Assembly: GCA_963812945.1 (NCBI GenBank)
Contig: CAWEXD010000003.1
Location: forward strand, 186,001-250,000
Length of the DNA stretch: 64,000 nucleotides
Origin: DASRDR01 sp963812945 [NCBI: uncultured Candidatus Rokubacteria bacterium]
GTDB taxonomy: Bacteria; Methylomirabilota; Methylomirabilia; Rokubacteriales
Direction: 5' to 3'
The position numbers and the translations under genes were made by a program. The notes under the pieces were generated by a model. It did no database searches and was not told the origin of the DNA. It saw nothing but the letters and a program-made list of their open reading frames with translations. Within the stretch, counting starts at the first letter, position 1. The number at the start of each line of letters is the position of its first letter. Below are positions 15,078 through 23,980 of the stretch, piece by piece.

Positions 15078-16493
15078 GTGAGCGACCGCCGCGCGAGACC
15101 GCCGCGGCGACGGGCCCACGCGGCACGGCGACGACTCGGGCTCGGCCTGGCGCTGGGCCTCGCCGCCGTGCTGGCCGCCGTCGTCGCGCCCTCACCGGCA
15201 GGCGCGCAGCGGATGGACCGGGATCGCGAGCTCCGTCCGCTCTATGACCCCCTCCTCGGCATGGATCCGAGCGGGCGGATCCCCAAGGTCGCGCTCCCCG
15301 ACGATCTGCCGGAGCCGTCGCGCTGGCGCTACATCCCCGAGGGCCGGATCATGCCGGGCAACGTCTTCCAGCGCCTGTTCGTCTCGAGCTTCGTGTCCCC
15401 GCAGATCTTCTTCCGGGAGGACGTGGGCTTCGGCGGCGGGATCGCCCTCACCGACATCGACTTCCGCGAGCAGCGGCGGCGCGAGTTCCTGGGCGCCTTC
15501 CTCACCTACACGACCGAGGGGCAGCAGCGGTACCGGCTCGTCTGGCGCCGCTGGCTCCACCACCGGGAGATCCCGGGCGGGGGGGTCGCGGTGGAGGAGC
15601 GGAGCTTCCTGGCGGCCTCGGGCGGCTACCAGCGCACGCTCACGCGGCGGTTCTTCGGGCTCGGGCCGGACACGCCGGAGAGCGCGGAGTCGAGCTTCAC
15701 GGACGAGGTCAGCGATGCCGGCCTCCGGACGGACCTCGCGCTCCCGGGCCCGGGCGGCGACTGGATCGCCACCGCGGGGCTCCGGGGCGAGCACCACAAT
15801 CTCGCGCGTGGCCACGTCTCCGGAGTGCCCAGCACCGACCAGGCGTTCCCGGCCCTGTTCGACGACGCAGACGGCCGGAGCGCCTTGTACGTCACCGCCG
15901 GCTTTCGATACGACACGCGCGACAGCCAGCACCAGCCGTACGGTGGCTGGCGCGTGGGTCTCGTGGCCGAATCGGCGCCGTGGCAGAGTGACGGGAGTCT
16001 CGGCGCCGTCCTGACCGCGTACGGCAGCGTCGTCTTCCGGGTCCCGCCGCTCTTCCACTCGGGTGGCGACCCCGACGAGGAGAACCCGCCCACCGACACG
16101 ATCGCGTTCGGCTTCCAGGTCGACGACACCGTGGGCGACCTGCCCTTCTACGATCTGCCGAGCCTCGGCGGCGCCTCCACGCTGCGCGGGTACATCGGGA
16201 ATCGCTTCACGGACGAGGCGGCCTGGCACGCGGTGGCCGAGTATCGCTTCTGGGTGATTTCGCGCGGGTTCCGGATCACGCGCACGATCCGCGTCGAGCG
16301 GATCGGCCTGGCCGTCTTCGGTGAGCTGGGCACGGTCGCGCCGAGCCTCGGCGACCTTCCGAGCGCCCGCGTCCACGCGAGCTACGGCCTGGGGCTCCGG
16401 GTCTCGCTGGAGCGAGTGGCCATGTTCCGCACGGACGTCGGCTTCTCCGACGAGGGCACGAACGTGACGGTGTCCTTCGGCCTGAGCTTCTGA
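15078..16493 (+). CDS. Outer-membrane beta-barrel protein, Omp85/D15 surface-antigen type
   Basis: The product is 471 residues from GTG 15078. A signal peptide with a long basic start and the core LGLGLALGLAAVLAAVVAP is cleaved near AGAQ. The rest alternates polar and hydrophobic residues in barrel strands and ends in VSFGLSF, a terminal Phe typical of barrels inserted by BamA. The stretch LPSLGGASTLRGYIGNRFTD matches the conserved RGY/RGF loop of the bacterial surface antigen (D15) domain. No POTRA repeats are obvious, so it is a short barrel-only relative rather than BamA itself. Transport of lipid or protein to the surface is possible. Confidence 0.82.
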   Translation: MSDRRARPPRRRAHAARRRLGLGLALGLAAVLAAVVAPSPAGAQRMDRDRELRPLYDPLLGMDPSGRIPKVALPDDLPEPSRWRYIPEGRIMPGNVFQRLFVSSFVSPQIFFREDVGFGGGIALTDIDFREQRRREFLGAFLTYTTEGQQRYRLVWRRWLHHREIPGGGVAVEERSFLAASGGYQRTLTRRFFGLGPDTPESAESSFTDEVSDAGLRTDLALPGPGGDWIATAGLRGEHHNLARGHVSGVPSTDQAFPALFDDADGRSALYVTAGFRYDTRDSQHQPYGGWRVGLVAESAPWQSDGSLGAVLTAYGSVVFRVPPLFHSGGDPDEENPPTDTIAFGFQVDDTVGDLPFYDLPSLGGASTLRGYIGNRFTDEAAWHAVAEYRFWVISRGFRITRTIRVERIGLAVFGELGTVAPSLGDLPSARVHASYGLGLRVSLERVAMFRTDVGFSDEGTNVTVSFGLSF

Positions 16494-16584
16494 AGGGCCC
16501 GCACGCCCCTTACCCCTCCCGGGGGCTTCTGCTACCCTAGGCGGACCGCCGCACGGCCAGACCCGCGTCGGACGGCACTGAGCC

Positions 16585-16956
16585 ATGGACCTCGTGAGCG
16601 CGCGTCACGGCGACACCCTCGTCCTGAGCCCGCGCGGGCGCATCGACCACGCCGGCGCCGAGGCGTTCAAGGCCGCGCTCGAGCCGCATCTGGCGGCGAG
16701 CGGGCCGGGCCGGCCGCTCGTGCTCGACCTCGGCGGGGTCGACTACATTGCCAGCATCGGGCTCCGGGTCCTCATGCTCGCCTCCCGGCAGGCCCGGGCG
16801 CAGGGCGGGACGATCGCGGTCGCCGCGCTTCAGCCCCTCGTGCGGGAGATCTTCGAGATCAGCAAGTTCACGCTCGTGTTCCCCTGCTTCCCGAGCGTGG
16901 CCGAGGCGCTGGCCGCGCCGGCCGCCCGGCCCGCGCCGGACGCCGGTGGCCGGTGA
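16585..16956 (+). CDS. STAS-domain anti-sigma-factor antagonist
   Basis: The 123-residue product is a single STAS domain: LVLSPRGRIDHAGAEAFKAA, LVLDLGGVDYIASIGLRVLM, then FEISKFTLVFPCFPSVAEAL. The Ser in YIASIGLRVL (~57) is where a partner kinase would phosphorylate it. In partner switching, the unphosphorylated form sequesters an RsbW-like kinase. A PP2C phosphatase (17983) and an HATPase kinase (21406) in the same locus would reset and phosphorylate it. It is followed at 40 bases by the MBL gene. Confidence 0.92.
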   Translation: MDLVSARHGDTLVLSPRGRIDHAGAEAFKAALEPHLAASGPGRPLVLDLGGVDYIASIGLRVLMLASRQARAQGGTIAVAALQPLVREIFEISKFTLVFPCFPSVAEALAAPAARPAPDAGGR

Positions 16957-16995
16957 GGCGAGCGGCCGGCGCGCCGCTTCGATGATGCCCCTCCG

Positions 16996-17955
16996 ATGCT
17001 GATCCGGTTCTGGGGCACGCGCGGCTCTCTCCCCGCCCCCCTGGGCACCGCAGGGCTCCGCCGGAAGCTCGTCCGGGCACTCCGGGAAGCGGCGGGCCGG
17101 CGGCTCGACACCGAGGAGGCGGTCGAGCAGTACGTCGCGCAGGAGCTCGACTTCGCCACGTCCCACACGTTCGGGGGCAACACGGCCTGCGTCCAGCTCG
17201 ACGCGGGCGGTCCCGAGCACGTGCTGTGCGACCTCGGCTCGGGCGCCCGCGAGCTCGGGCTCGCCGCGATGGCCCGCTACCGCCCCGGCGTCGCCCAGGT
17301 GTTCCACGTCTTCCTGTCGCACCTCCACTGGGATCACATCCAGGGCTTCCCCTTCTTCGTCCCGGCGTACATCCCGGGCAACCGCATCCGGATCTACGGG
17401 TGCCACGACGGGCTCGAGGCGGGGCTCCGGCGCCAGCACGGAGGGCCGAGCTTCCCGGTGGACTTCGCGCAGCTGCCCTCCACGATCGAGTTCGTCCGCC
17501 TGGTCCCGGGCGAGACCCACGAGGTCGCCGGGTTCACCGTCACCGCGAAGCGCCAGTTCCACTCCGGGGACTCCTACGCGTACCGCTTCGAGCGGGACGG
17601 CAAGACCGTCGTCTACTCGACGGACTCCGAGCACAAGCTCGACGATCCCGCGAGCGCGCACGCGTTCGCCGAGTTCTTCCGCGACGCCGATCTCGTCATC
17701 TTCGACGCGATGTACTCGCTGGCCGACGCGTTCTCCATCAAGGAGGACTGGGGGCACTCGAGCAACATCGTGGGCGTCGAGCTGTGCCAGATGGCCGGGG
17801 TCCGGCACCTGTGTCTCTTCCACCACGAACCAGCCCACGACGACGAGAAGCTCACGGCCATCTGGCGGGAGACCGAGCGTCTCGAGGAGCTGACGCGGGG
17901 TGAGCGCGCCCTCCGCATCACGGCCGCGTACGACGGGCTCGAGCTCGAGGTCTGA
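16996..17955 (+). CDS. Metallo-beta-lactamase-fold hydrolase, phosphodiesterase-like
   Basis: This 319-residue soluble enzyme starts MLIRFWGTRGSLPAP, as PDE/PhnP-like MBL proteins do. Metal-binding motifs are FLSHLHWDHIQGFPFF (~107-122), the central QFHSGDSYAYR region, YSTDSEH and a final LFHHEPAHDD. The WGHSSNI helix near 254 also matches this group. Related enzymes cleave cyclic nucleotides or phosphodiesters. It sits between STAS and CHASE2-PP2C genes, so hydrolysis of a second messenger in the same signalling set is plausible but unproven. Confidence 0.85.
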   Translation: MLIRFWGTRGSLPAPLGTAGLRRKLVRALREAAGRRLDTEEAVEQYVAQELDFATSHTFGGNTACVQLDAGGPEHVLCDLGSGARELGLAAMARYRPGVAQVFHVFLSHLHWDHIQGFPFFVPAYIPGNRIRIYGCHDGLEAGLRRQHGGPSFPVDFAQLPSTIEFVRLVPGETHEVAGFTVTAKRQFHSGDSYAYRFERDGKTVVYSTDSEHKLDDPASAHAFAEFFRDADLVIFDAMYSLADAFSIKEDWGHSSNIVGVELCQMAGVRHLCLFHHEPAHDDEKLTAIWRETERLEELTRGERALRITAAYDGLELEV

Positions 17956-17982
17956 CGGTCCCCCGGGGAAGGCCGCCGGCGC

Positions 17983-20184
17983 GTGACCGCTGACGCCGCG
18001 CCGCGTGAACCCCGGCCCGGCCCGGTCCCGGGGCAGGACAGCTCGGCCTGGCGGGGGGCGGGGCTCTTGACCCGGGGCGCGGGGCGCGTGGGCGGCGCCC
18101 TGGTACTCCTCGCCCTCACGGCTCTCCTCCTCGCCTGGGGCCCCGACGCGCGGGTGCGCGGGCTCTGGTTCGACCTCTGCCAGCGGCTGGCGCCGCGCGT
18201 CCGGGCGTCCGGCCCCGCCGTCATCGTGGCCGTCGACGAGCGGAGCCTCAGGCGGTACGGCCAGTGGCCCTGGCCGCGCCAGCGACTGGCCGAGCTGGTC
18301 GACCGCGTGCGCGCCGCCAGGCCCGCCGCGATCGGGCTGAACCTCCTGTTCCCCGAGGAGGACGGGTTCTCGGGCGCGAGCCTCGCCGCGCGCCTGCCGG
18401 GCCTGGGCGCCCGCGCGGAATTCGTAGCGGCGTTGCCCGACGGCGACAAGGTGCTCGGCCAGGCCCTGGCCGGCGCGCCGAGCGTGATCGGGCTGGCCGG
18501 GCTCGAGGGACCTGCCGCTCTGTCCACCGAAGGCCGGTTCACGCCGGCCGTCGTCCGCGGCGCCGACCCGGCGCGGCGGGTCCGCCGCTACCGGAGCGTG
18601 CTCCGCAGCGTGCCCGACATCGACGGCGCGGCTGCCGGGCACGCACTCCTGAGCGCCGCGGACACCCAGGGCGGGCCCGTGCGCCGCCTCCCGCTCGTGG
18701 CCGCCGTCGGCGACACCCTGGTCCCCGGGTTCGGCATCGAGCTGCTCCGGGTCGCCGCCGGGGCGCCCGCCTTCTCCGTCCGCAGCGACGCGGACGGGAT
18801 CCGCCACGTCGGCGCCGGAGATCTCTGGATCCCCGCCGAGCCCGACGGGACGATGTGGGTCCACTTCACGCCCCACGACGAGGCGCGGTTCGTCTCGGCG
18901 GCCACGGTCTTCGCGGGCAACGTCCCGCCGGAGCAGCTCGAGCGGAAGCTGGTGCTCGTGGGAGTCACGGCGGTGGGCCTCGGGGACCAGCACCTCACGC
19001 CGCTCGGCGAGCGTCTCACGTCGGTCGAGATCCACGCCCAGGCCCTCGAGAACATGTTCGACGGCCGCGTGCTCGTCCGCCCCCGCTGGGCGGAGTGGGG
19101 CGAAGCCGGGACGCTGCTCGCGGCCGGCGCGCTCGTCGTCACCCTCACGCCGGCGGTGGGCGTGGTGCGCGCGGCGCTCCTGGCGCTCGGGCTGGGCGCC
19201 GCGCTTCTGGGGGGGAGCTTCGCCGCGTACCGGGAGCTCGCGGTGCTGCTCGACGGCCTCACGCCGGCCCTCGGGCTGGGGATCGTCTACACGGCCACGC
19301 TCGGCGGCGCGCTGGCCGAGGCCGACCGTCAACGCCGGGCGCTCCGCCAGCGCCTCCAGGAGGAGCGGGAGGCCGCCGCCCGGCTCGCGGGCGAGCTCGA
19401 GGCGGCGCGTCGGATCCAGCTGGGGCTCCTCCCCCGCCCGGAGACCGCGTTTCCGGGCGAGGGACGCTTCCGGATCTCGGCGGTGATGGAGCCGGCGCGG
19501 GTCGTCGGAGGGGACCTCTTCGACTTCTTCCTGCTCGAGGGGGATCGTCTCCTGTTCCTCGTCGGCGACGTGTCGGGGAAGGGCCTCCCGGCGAGCCTCT
19601 TCATGGCCGCCACCAAAGCGTTCTACCGGAGCATCTCGACCCGTCACGCGATCGAGCTGGCGGAGACGATGCGCGAAGCCAGCGCGGAGATGGGTCGCGA
19701 CAACCCCGAGGCGTTCTTCGTGACCCTGGTGGCGGTCGTGCTCGAGGTGGACACGGGGCGCCTCTGGTACTGCAACGCCGGGCACGAGGCGCCCTGGGTC
19801 GTGCGCCCGACGACCGGCGTCGTCGAGCGGCTGGAGGGCGGCGGGGGTCCCCCTCTGTGCGTGCTCGAGGGATTTACCTACGAGACCGCCACCGCCCGGC
19901 TCGAACCTGGGGACACGGTGCTGCTGGTCACCGACGGGGTCACCGAGGCGATCGACCCGCGCGGAGATCTGTTCGGCATGCCCAGGGTGGCCGCGCTCGT
20001 GGCCGACGCCGCGCAGTCACCCGTGAGGAGCGAGCCGGCCCAGCTGGTCGCGGATCTGGTGGCGGCCCTCCGGACGTTCCGCGAACCCGTGGAGCCCGCC
20101 GACGACGTGACGCTGCTCGCGGTCCAGTGGCTCGGCCCGCCGGACGCGGACCGGCCCGCGGACGCCGGCCTCAGCGCACCGTGA
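17983..20184 (+). CDS. CHASE2 sensor with SpoIIE-type PP2C phosphatase
   Basis: The product is 733 residues from GTG 17983. A TM helix at ~30-48 precedes an extracytoplasmic CHASE2 domain (~60-365; VIVAVDERSLRRYGQWPWPR is its typical opening). Three membrane helices follow (~370-440), then a short coiled linker (RQRLQEEREAAARLAGELEA). The SpoIIE/RsbU phosphatase occupies ~475-725: EPARVVGGDLFDFF, LVGDVSGKGLPASLFMA, VTDGVTEA, with the Asp residues that bind Mn/Mg. It should sense an envelope signal and dephosphorylate the STAS protein. Its 3' end overlaps the convergent OmpA gene by 14 bases. Confidence 0.93.
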   Translation: MTADAAPREPRPGPVPGQDSSAWRGAGLLTRGAGRVGGALVLLALTALLLAWGPDARVRGLWFDLCQRLAPRVRASGPAVIVAVDERSLRRYGQWPWPRQRLAELVDRVRAARPAAIGLNLLFPEEDGFSGASLAARLPGLGARAEFVAALPDGDKVLGQALAGAPSVIGLAGLEGPAALSTEGRFTPAVVRGADPARRVRRYRSVLRSVPDIDGAAAGHALLSAADTQGGPVRRLPLVAAVGDTLVPGFGIELLRVAAGAPAFSVRSDADGIRHVGAGDLWIPAEPDGTMWVHFTPHDEARFVSAATVFAGNVPPEQLERKLVLVGVTAVGLGDQHLTPLGERLTSVEIHAQALENMFDGRVLVRPRWAEWGEAGTLLAAGALVVTLTPAVGVVRAALLALGLGAALLGGSFAAYRELAVLLDGLTPALGLGIVYTATLGGALAEADRQRRALRQRLQEEREAAARLAGELEAARRIQLGLLPRPETAFPGEGRFRISAVMEPARVVGGDLFDFFLLEGDRLLFLVGDVSGKGLPASLFMAATKAFYRSISTRHAIELAETMREASAEMGRDNPEAFFVTLVAVVLEVDTGRLWYCNAGHEAPWVVRPTTGVVERLEGGGGPPLCVLEGFTYETATARLEPGDTVLLVTDGVTEAIDPRGDLFGMPRVAALVADAAQSPVRSEPAQLVADLVAALRTFREPVEPADDVTLLAVQWLGPPDADRPADAGLSAP

Positions 20185-20842
20185 TCTCGACGCGCCGGTT
20201 GCGCGGCTCGGCCACGCCGTCGGGCGTCGGCACCAGGAGCTCGCGCTTGCCCCGGCCGACGGCAACCACGCTGGCGGGCGGGATGCCCCGGGTCAGCAGG
20301 AGGGCCCGGACACGCTCGGCGCGCCGGAGCGAGAGGGCGTCGTTGTACTGCTCGGTCCCGACGGCATCGGTGTGGCCGGCCACGGTCAGCTCGGGCGCCG
20401 GCCGCGTGGCGATCGCCAGAAGGACCTGGTCCACGAGTGCCTGCGACTCGGGCGTGAACTGGTCGGTCGCCTCGACGAAGTAGAGGATGAACGTGACCGG
20501 ACGGGGCGGCTCAGCGGCGAGGGTGGCAGCGAAGACCGCGCGGACCTCGTCGGGCGTCGCGGGACCGGGCTCGAGCCGGCCGCCGGCACCGGTGCGCGCA
20601 CCCGCGTACGCCGTGTCCAGCACGATCTCCTTCCCCCCTTCCTGCACGACGACCGCCCCGACCCCGCCCTCCTTGCCGGGGAGCAGCACCACGAGGTCGG
20701 CCCGGGGGGGTGGAGCCACGGGTGCCACGGGTGGCGGAGGCGGGGGGGGCGGAGGAGCGGCGCAAGCCGCCGCTAGCACGGCGGCCAGGACGGGACCGGA
20801 GAGAAGGCGCCGCCCGCCTTTACGGCGAGCCGTCGCTCGCAC
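20171..20842 (-). CDS. OmpA-family lipoprotein
   Basis: This 223-residue protein has a lipobox (LAAVLAAACAA) near residue 26 and a polyproline linker, then an OmpA C-terminal domain. The domain carries the peptidoglycan-binding signature LTVAGHTDAVGTEQYNDALS and RRAERVRALLLTRGIPPASV, ending in RNRRVEITVR. It should tether the outer membrane to peptidoglycan through diaminopimelate contacts (Asp and Arg present). It overlaps the end of FecR upstream by 23 bases, so the two form a translationally coupled minus-strand pair. Confidence 0.92.
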   Translation of the reverse strand: MRATARRKGGRRLLSGPVLAAVLAAACAAPPPPPPPPPVAPVAPPPRADLVVLLPGKEGGVGAVVVQEGGKEIVLDTAYAGARTGAGGRLEPGPATPDEVRAVFAATLAAEPPRPVTFILYFVEATDQFTPESQALVDQVLLAIATRPAPELTVAGHTDAVGTEQYNDALSLRRAERVRALLLTRGIPPASVVAVGRGKRELLVPTPDGVAEPRNRRVEITVR

Positions 20843-21299
20843 GAACGACGAACTCCGTGCCGCGGACGCCGAGGATGGCCGCCGGCGTTCTGACGCGCAT
20901 GGCGTCGGGCGCCTGCTTCGCGATCCGGCCCGAGACCACCGCGAGGGTGCCCTTCGTGAGCGCCGCCTCGAGCGCGCCGGGCTTCACGCCGTCGTAGGCG
21001 AAGCGCTCGATCGCGAGCACGCTGTTCGGACCGGCGGAGAGAAGCGTGTCGTCGGCGAGCGTGACCCCGACCGACCCGTCCGGGCCAGTCACGATCGTGT
21101 CGGCCAGCTGCACCCCGGTGCCCACCTGGGCCGCCTGGCGCTGCCCTCCCCGCTCGATGTGGACCGTGCCCTTCACCGTCTTGACCCGGCCCACGTCCTG
21201 GGCAACAGCCGCGCTCGCCAGGAGCCCCACGAGCACCGTCGCGAGGACCGTGAGCAACGCCCGCGCCCTCCAGGATCCCGTCATGCCGCGTCTCCGCAT
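20820..21299 (-). CDS. Secreted FecR-domain protein
   Basis: This 159-residue protein has a signal peptide (residues ~10-35, cut near AVAQ) and a FecR fold: VKTVKGTVHIERGGQRQAA, VGTGVQLADTIVTGPDGSVG, and PAAILGVRGTEFVV. ATG 21299 with GGGAG upstream is chosen; longer in-frame extensions run through the divergent RsbW-like gene. FecR domains without a sigma-regulator membrane segment often occur beside CHASE2 and OmpA-like proteins, as here. It may supply the periplasmic ligand side of the neighbouring sensor (inference). Confidence 0.9.
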   Translation of the reverse strand: MRRRGMTGSWRARALLTVLATVLVGLLASAAVAQDVGRVKTVKGTVHIERGGQRQAAQVGTGVQLADTIVTGPDGSVGVTLADDTLLSAGPNSVLAIERFAYDGVKPGALEAALTKGTLAVVSGRIAKQAPDAMRVRTPAAILGVRGTEFVVRASDGSP

Positions 21300-21405
21300 T
21301 GCGTCTCCCTTCTCCCGGCCGCGCCGGCGACCAGGCCCCCGATCATACCCTGGACGCTGCCCCGCGGCCATCGCGTCCTTCCGTCGTGAGGACGGCGCCC
21401 TGAAG

Positions 21406-21843
21406 GTGCGCGTCGAGGGCACGTTCAGGGGCCAGCTCCCCGGCTTTCCGGAGGTGCGGGCCTGGGCCGAGACGTTCGCGGCCACCGTGGGCGCCGATCG
21501 GACCGCCACGCTGCGGCTCGTCCTCGTCCTGGAGGAGCTCTTCACGAACACCGTGATTCACGGCTACGCGGCCGGCAGCGAGGGGCCGATCTGGATCACC
21601 CTGACCTCTGGTCCCGGCGTCGTCGACGTGACCTACGAGGACGCGGGCCCGCCGTTCGACCCCTTCGCCGAGCTTCAGGCCACCCGGGCGGACCCGCGAC
21701 CGTCCGGCGAGCGCACGGGCGGGCTCGGCCTCGTCCTGGTCCGCGGCCTGAGCACGACGGCGCGTTACGCCCGGATCGGCCCGCGAAATTGCGTCACGCT
21801 CGGCGTGTCGATCGGCAGCCCCCCCACGGCTCCCGCCGGCTGA
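21406..21843 (+). CDS. RsbW-like anti-sigma serine kinase (HATPase)
   Basis: This ~145-residue protein is a compact GHKL ATPase. The N-box helix LVLVLEELFTNTVIHGY contains the Mg-binding Glu and Asn. The G1-box region is YEDAGPPFDPFAE, and GGLGLVLVRGL is the G2/lid. It should phosphorylate the STAS protein and bind a sigma factor or another target. No good ATG exists; GTG 21406 (or CTG 21400) is taken where homology begins. It is divergent from FecR-OmpA and convergent with the U32 operon. No cognate sigma gene is in the window. Confidence 0.85.
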   Translation: MRVEGTFRGQLPGFPEVRAWAETFAATVGADRTATLRLVLVLEELFTNTVIHGYAAGSEGPIWITLTSGPGVVDVTYEDAGPPFDPFAELQATRADPRPSGERTGGLGLVLVRGLSTTARYARIGPRNCVTLGVSIGSPPTAPAG

Positions 21844-21862
21844 GGACCGCCAGCGGCGTCGG

Positions 21863-22936
21863 TCAGTATTGCGCCTCGGCCCCGCGGAGCCGGGCCTCTT
21901 CCGGCGCGGGGTCCCAGTCCACCCCCGGCCCCGCGCCCGCCCCAGCCTCCATCCGGGCCAGGAGCCGCTGGTGGAGGGCCGAGGTCTTCGCCGCGCGCCA
22001 GCGGTCCCGCTCGGCCAGGATTGGGTCGAGCTCGGTACGCGCCCGGCCGAGGTCGGCCACGCCGGCCCGGGTCTCGTCGATCACCCGGCGGTAGATGCGC
22101 GTGAGCTCGGCGATGAGCGGCGCGGGGTACTCTCGCCCCTGGATCTTGAGCGTCGTGACACCGAGCCCCAGGTAACGCGGCACGTCCTCCAGGAGGGCGT
22201 AGATCTCGTTGTTCGAGCGGTCGAGGTACTCGAGCACTTTCCCGGGGAAGCGCTCGGCGATGGCCGGCACGTGGGTCCCGAGGCAGGGGCGGTAGCAGCT
22301 GCCCCCCTGATCCGGATTGCCCCGGAGCTTGGTGCGGGTGCACCCGTCCGAGTCGTGGACGACCTCGGCCTCGAAGTAGGGCGCGAAGTAGTCGTACAGG
22401 CGGCATCCGCCGACCCCGGTGATGCAGCGGTTGCTGTGGATCAGGAGCTCCACGCCGATCCCGACCTCGTCGGCCGTCCGCGTGAGCGCGGCGATTCGCT
22501 CGAAGGTGCTGAGCGCCGTGGAGGCGACGAACTGCGTGGCTCCCGCCGCCTTGGCGCGCTCCATGGCCGCCCGGTCGCGGATGTTGCACGCCACGCTCGC
22601 GTGGATGGGCACCTCCGGGAAGCGGGCCCGCACGGCCTGCATCGCCTCGAAGGACCGCATGATGTAGCCGTCGACCCCCCAGGTGGCGTACCGCTCCGCT
22701 TTCCGGAGCAGCTCGTCATGGTCCTTCGGGTCGATGTCCACGTTGAGCGCGATCCGGAGGCGCGCGCCTCCGTCATGGGCGATCCGGTGCGCCTCGTCGA
22801 CGTCTCCGTGCGGGAGCTCGTACTGCGACTCGCGTCGGCTCCAGCCGAGCGGCCCCACGTACACGGAGTCGGCGCCGGCCCGGACCGCTGCGCGCACCAT
22901 CTCGAGACTGCCCCCTGGCGACAGGAGCTCGGTCAT
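21863..22936 (-). CDS. Peptidase U32 family protein (third of three)
   Basis: This 357-residue TIM-barrel-like protein opens with LLSPGGSLEMVRAAVRAGAD and VYVGPLGWSRR, the U32 N-terminus, and has LRIALNVDIDPKDHDELL and HASVACNIRDRAAM. Cysteines at GGCRLYDYF, DGCTRTKL and the CxxxC of GSCYRPCLG match the [4Fe-4S]-binding pattern of UbiU/UbiV/RlhA-type U32 proteins. These catalyse O2-independent hydroxylations rather than proteolysis. Its ATG overlaps the stop of the preceding gene (ATGA), so the two are coupled. The substrate is unknown; a quinone precursor, tRNA or rRNA are all known targets in the family. Confidence 0.88.
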   Translation of the reverse strand: MTELLSPGGSLEMVRAAVRAGADSVYVGPLGWSRRESQYELPHGDVDEAHRIAHDGGARLRIALNVDIDPKDHDELLRKAERYATWGVDGYIMRSFEAMQAVRARFPEVPIHASVACNIRDRAAMERAKAAGATQFVASTALSTFERIAALTRTADEVGIGVELLIHSNRCITGVGGCRLYDYFAPYFEAEVVHDSDGCTRTKLRGNPDQGGSCYRPCLGTHVPAIAERFPGKVLEYLDRSNNEIYALLEDVPRYLGLGVTTLKIQGREYPAPLIAELTRIYRRVIDETRAGVADLGRARTELDPILAERDRWRAAKTSALHQRLLARMEAGAGAGPGVDWDPAPEEARLRGAEAQY

Positions 22937-23970
22937 CCCGCGTACCCTCCATCCTTGGCGTCGTTGGCATCCATGGCATTCATGGCGTGAGTGGCCACGA
23001 ACGCCCCGGCGGCGGCGCTGGCTGCATTCGTGGCAATGGCGTCCGTGTGAGCGGCCGCGCCAGCCCCCACGTACTCGAGGCCGCTCCGGCCGAAGGCGAA
23101 CCCGTTGCAGAACCCCGCGCGCGAGTGCGCCCGTAGAGGCCCCCACCACTCGGGATCGACCCCCGCCCGGCCGGCCAGCGCGCGCGCGAGGGCTTCGCGA
23201 TACACCCGGCCCACCCGGGCGCGGTAGGCAGGAGTTTCGGACACGGCCTCGACGCGGAAATGCCGGTGCCCGTCGGCGACGAGGCGCCCGAGGTGCTCGA
23301 GGAGGCACGTGTCGCGCCCGCTCAGGACACCGGTGCCCACGGACTTCAGCGTCCAGTCGCCGCGCGAGAGAAACACGTCCTGCTGGCAGAGGGCCGGGCA
23401 GCCCACGCCCAGCTCGGCCTCGCACCCGAGCAAGAGGCACGACTCCGAGACACCGAGCGGCACCTTGCCGTGCACCGTCACCTCGACCGGAATCCCACCC
23501 ACCCGGGCGAGCCCGGTGATCTCTTCCAGGGGAAGCTCCGTGGGCGGCGCGATGCGGGCGGCGCCGAGCGTGCGGTACACGAGCGCGCCGGCACCCGTGT
23601 ACACGTTCGCGAAGGACCCGAGGTGGAGCCCGAGCTCCGGAAACTCCTCGCGCACCAGCCGTGCCATGCCGGGCCCGTGGACCTCGGCGGCGACCGCCCC
23701 GGCGCGCCCGGCGGCCTCGAGGGCTCGCCGCAAGCGGTCGACATCCCGCGCCCGCGGCGCCGCGTACGTCGTGACGTAGGCGCGGCGGCCCTGCTCCAGA
23801 ACCTCCCGCACGGCGTCCCCGAGCTCCGCCGGCCGTTCGAGAAGGTTGCCCTCGTACCTCGCGCAGTAGAGGTTGCCGAGGTAGACGGCATCGTACGGGC
23901 GGAGGTCCGATGCCCGCAGGTCGTGGAGACTCGAGATCGCCGTCGTCAGCTCGAACGCGTCGGATCGCAT
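22933..23970 (-). CDS. Peptidase U32 family protein (second of three)
   Basis: This 345-residue product begins at ATG 23970. The U32 barrel is recognisable in VYLGNLYCARYEGN, LGLHLGSFANVYTGAGALVY, then VEVTVHGKVPLGVSESC. A dense Cys cluster (SCLLLGCEAELGVGCPALCQ plus DTCLLEHL) would hold an iron-sulfur cluster. The C-terminal ~35 residues are Ala-rich and repetitive (AIATNAAS, then ATHAMNAMDANDAK), unlike the rest. UbiV-like proteins lack one half of the active site and pair with a UbiU-like partner; this more divergent member may play that role (inference). Confidence 0.8.
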   Translation of the reverse strand: MRSDAFELTTAISSLHDLRASDLRPYDAVYLGNLYCARYEGNLLERPAELGDAVREVLEQGRRAYVTTYAAPRARDVDRLRRALEAAGRAGAVAAEVHGPGMARLVREEFPELGLHLGSFANVYTGAGALVYRTLGAARIAPPTELPLEEITGLARVGGIPVEVTVHGKVPLGVSESCLLLGCEAELGVGCPALCQQDVFLSRGDWTLKSVGTGVLSGRDTCLLEHLGRLVADGHRHFRVEAVSETPAYRARVGRVYREALARALAGRAGVDPEWWGPLRAHSRAGFCNGFAFGRSGLEYVGAGAAAHTDAIATNAASAAAGAFVATHAMNAMDANDAKDGGYAG

Positions 23971-23980
23971 GCCGCGCCGC

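Noticed and set aside
13711-15195. Long minus-strand frame opposite the K+ channel
   Set aside because: His/Asp/Arg-rich shadow of a well-supported plus-strand channel gene.
16537-19785. Open frame of more than 1000 codons on the minus strand
   Set aside because: It runs antisense to the STAS, MBL and CHASE2-PP2C genes, is extremely Arg/Glu/Gly-rich and has no domain; high G+C keeps such frames open.
18264-20483. Long plus-strand frame overlapping the CHASE2-PP2C gene in another phase
   Set aside because: Arg/Ala/Pro composition without motifs; the overlapping gene has all phosphatase signatures.
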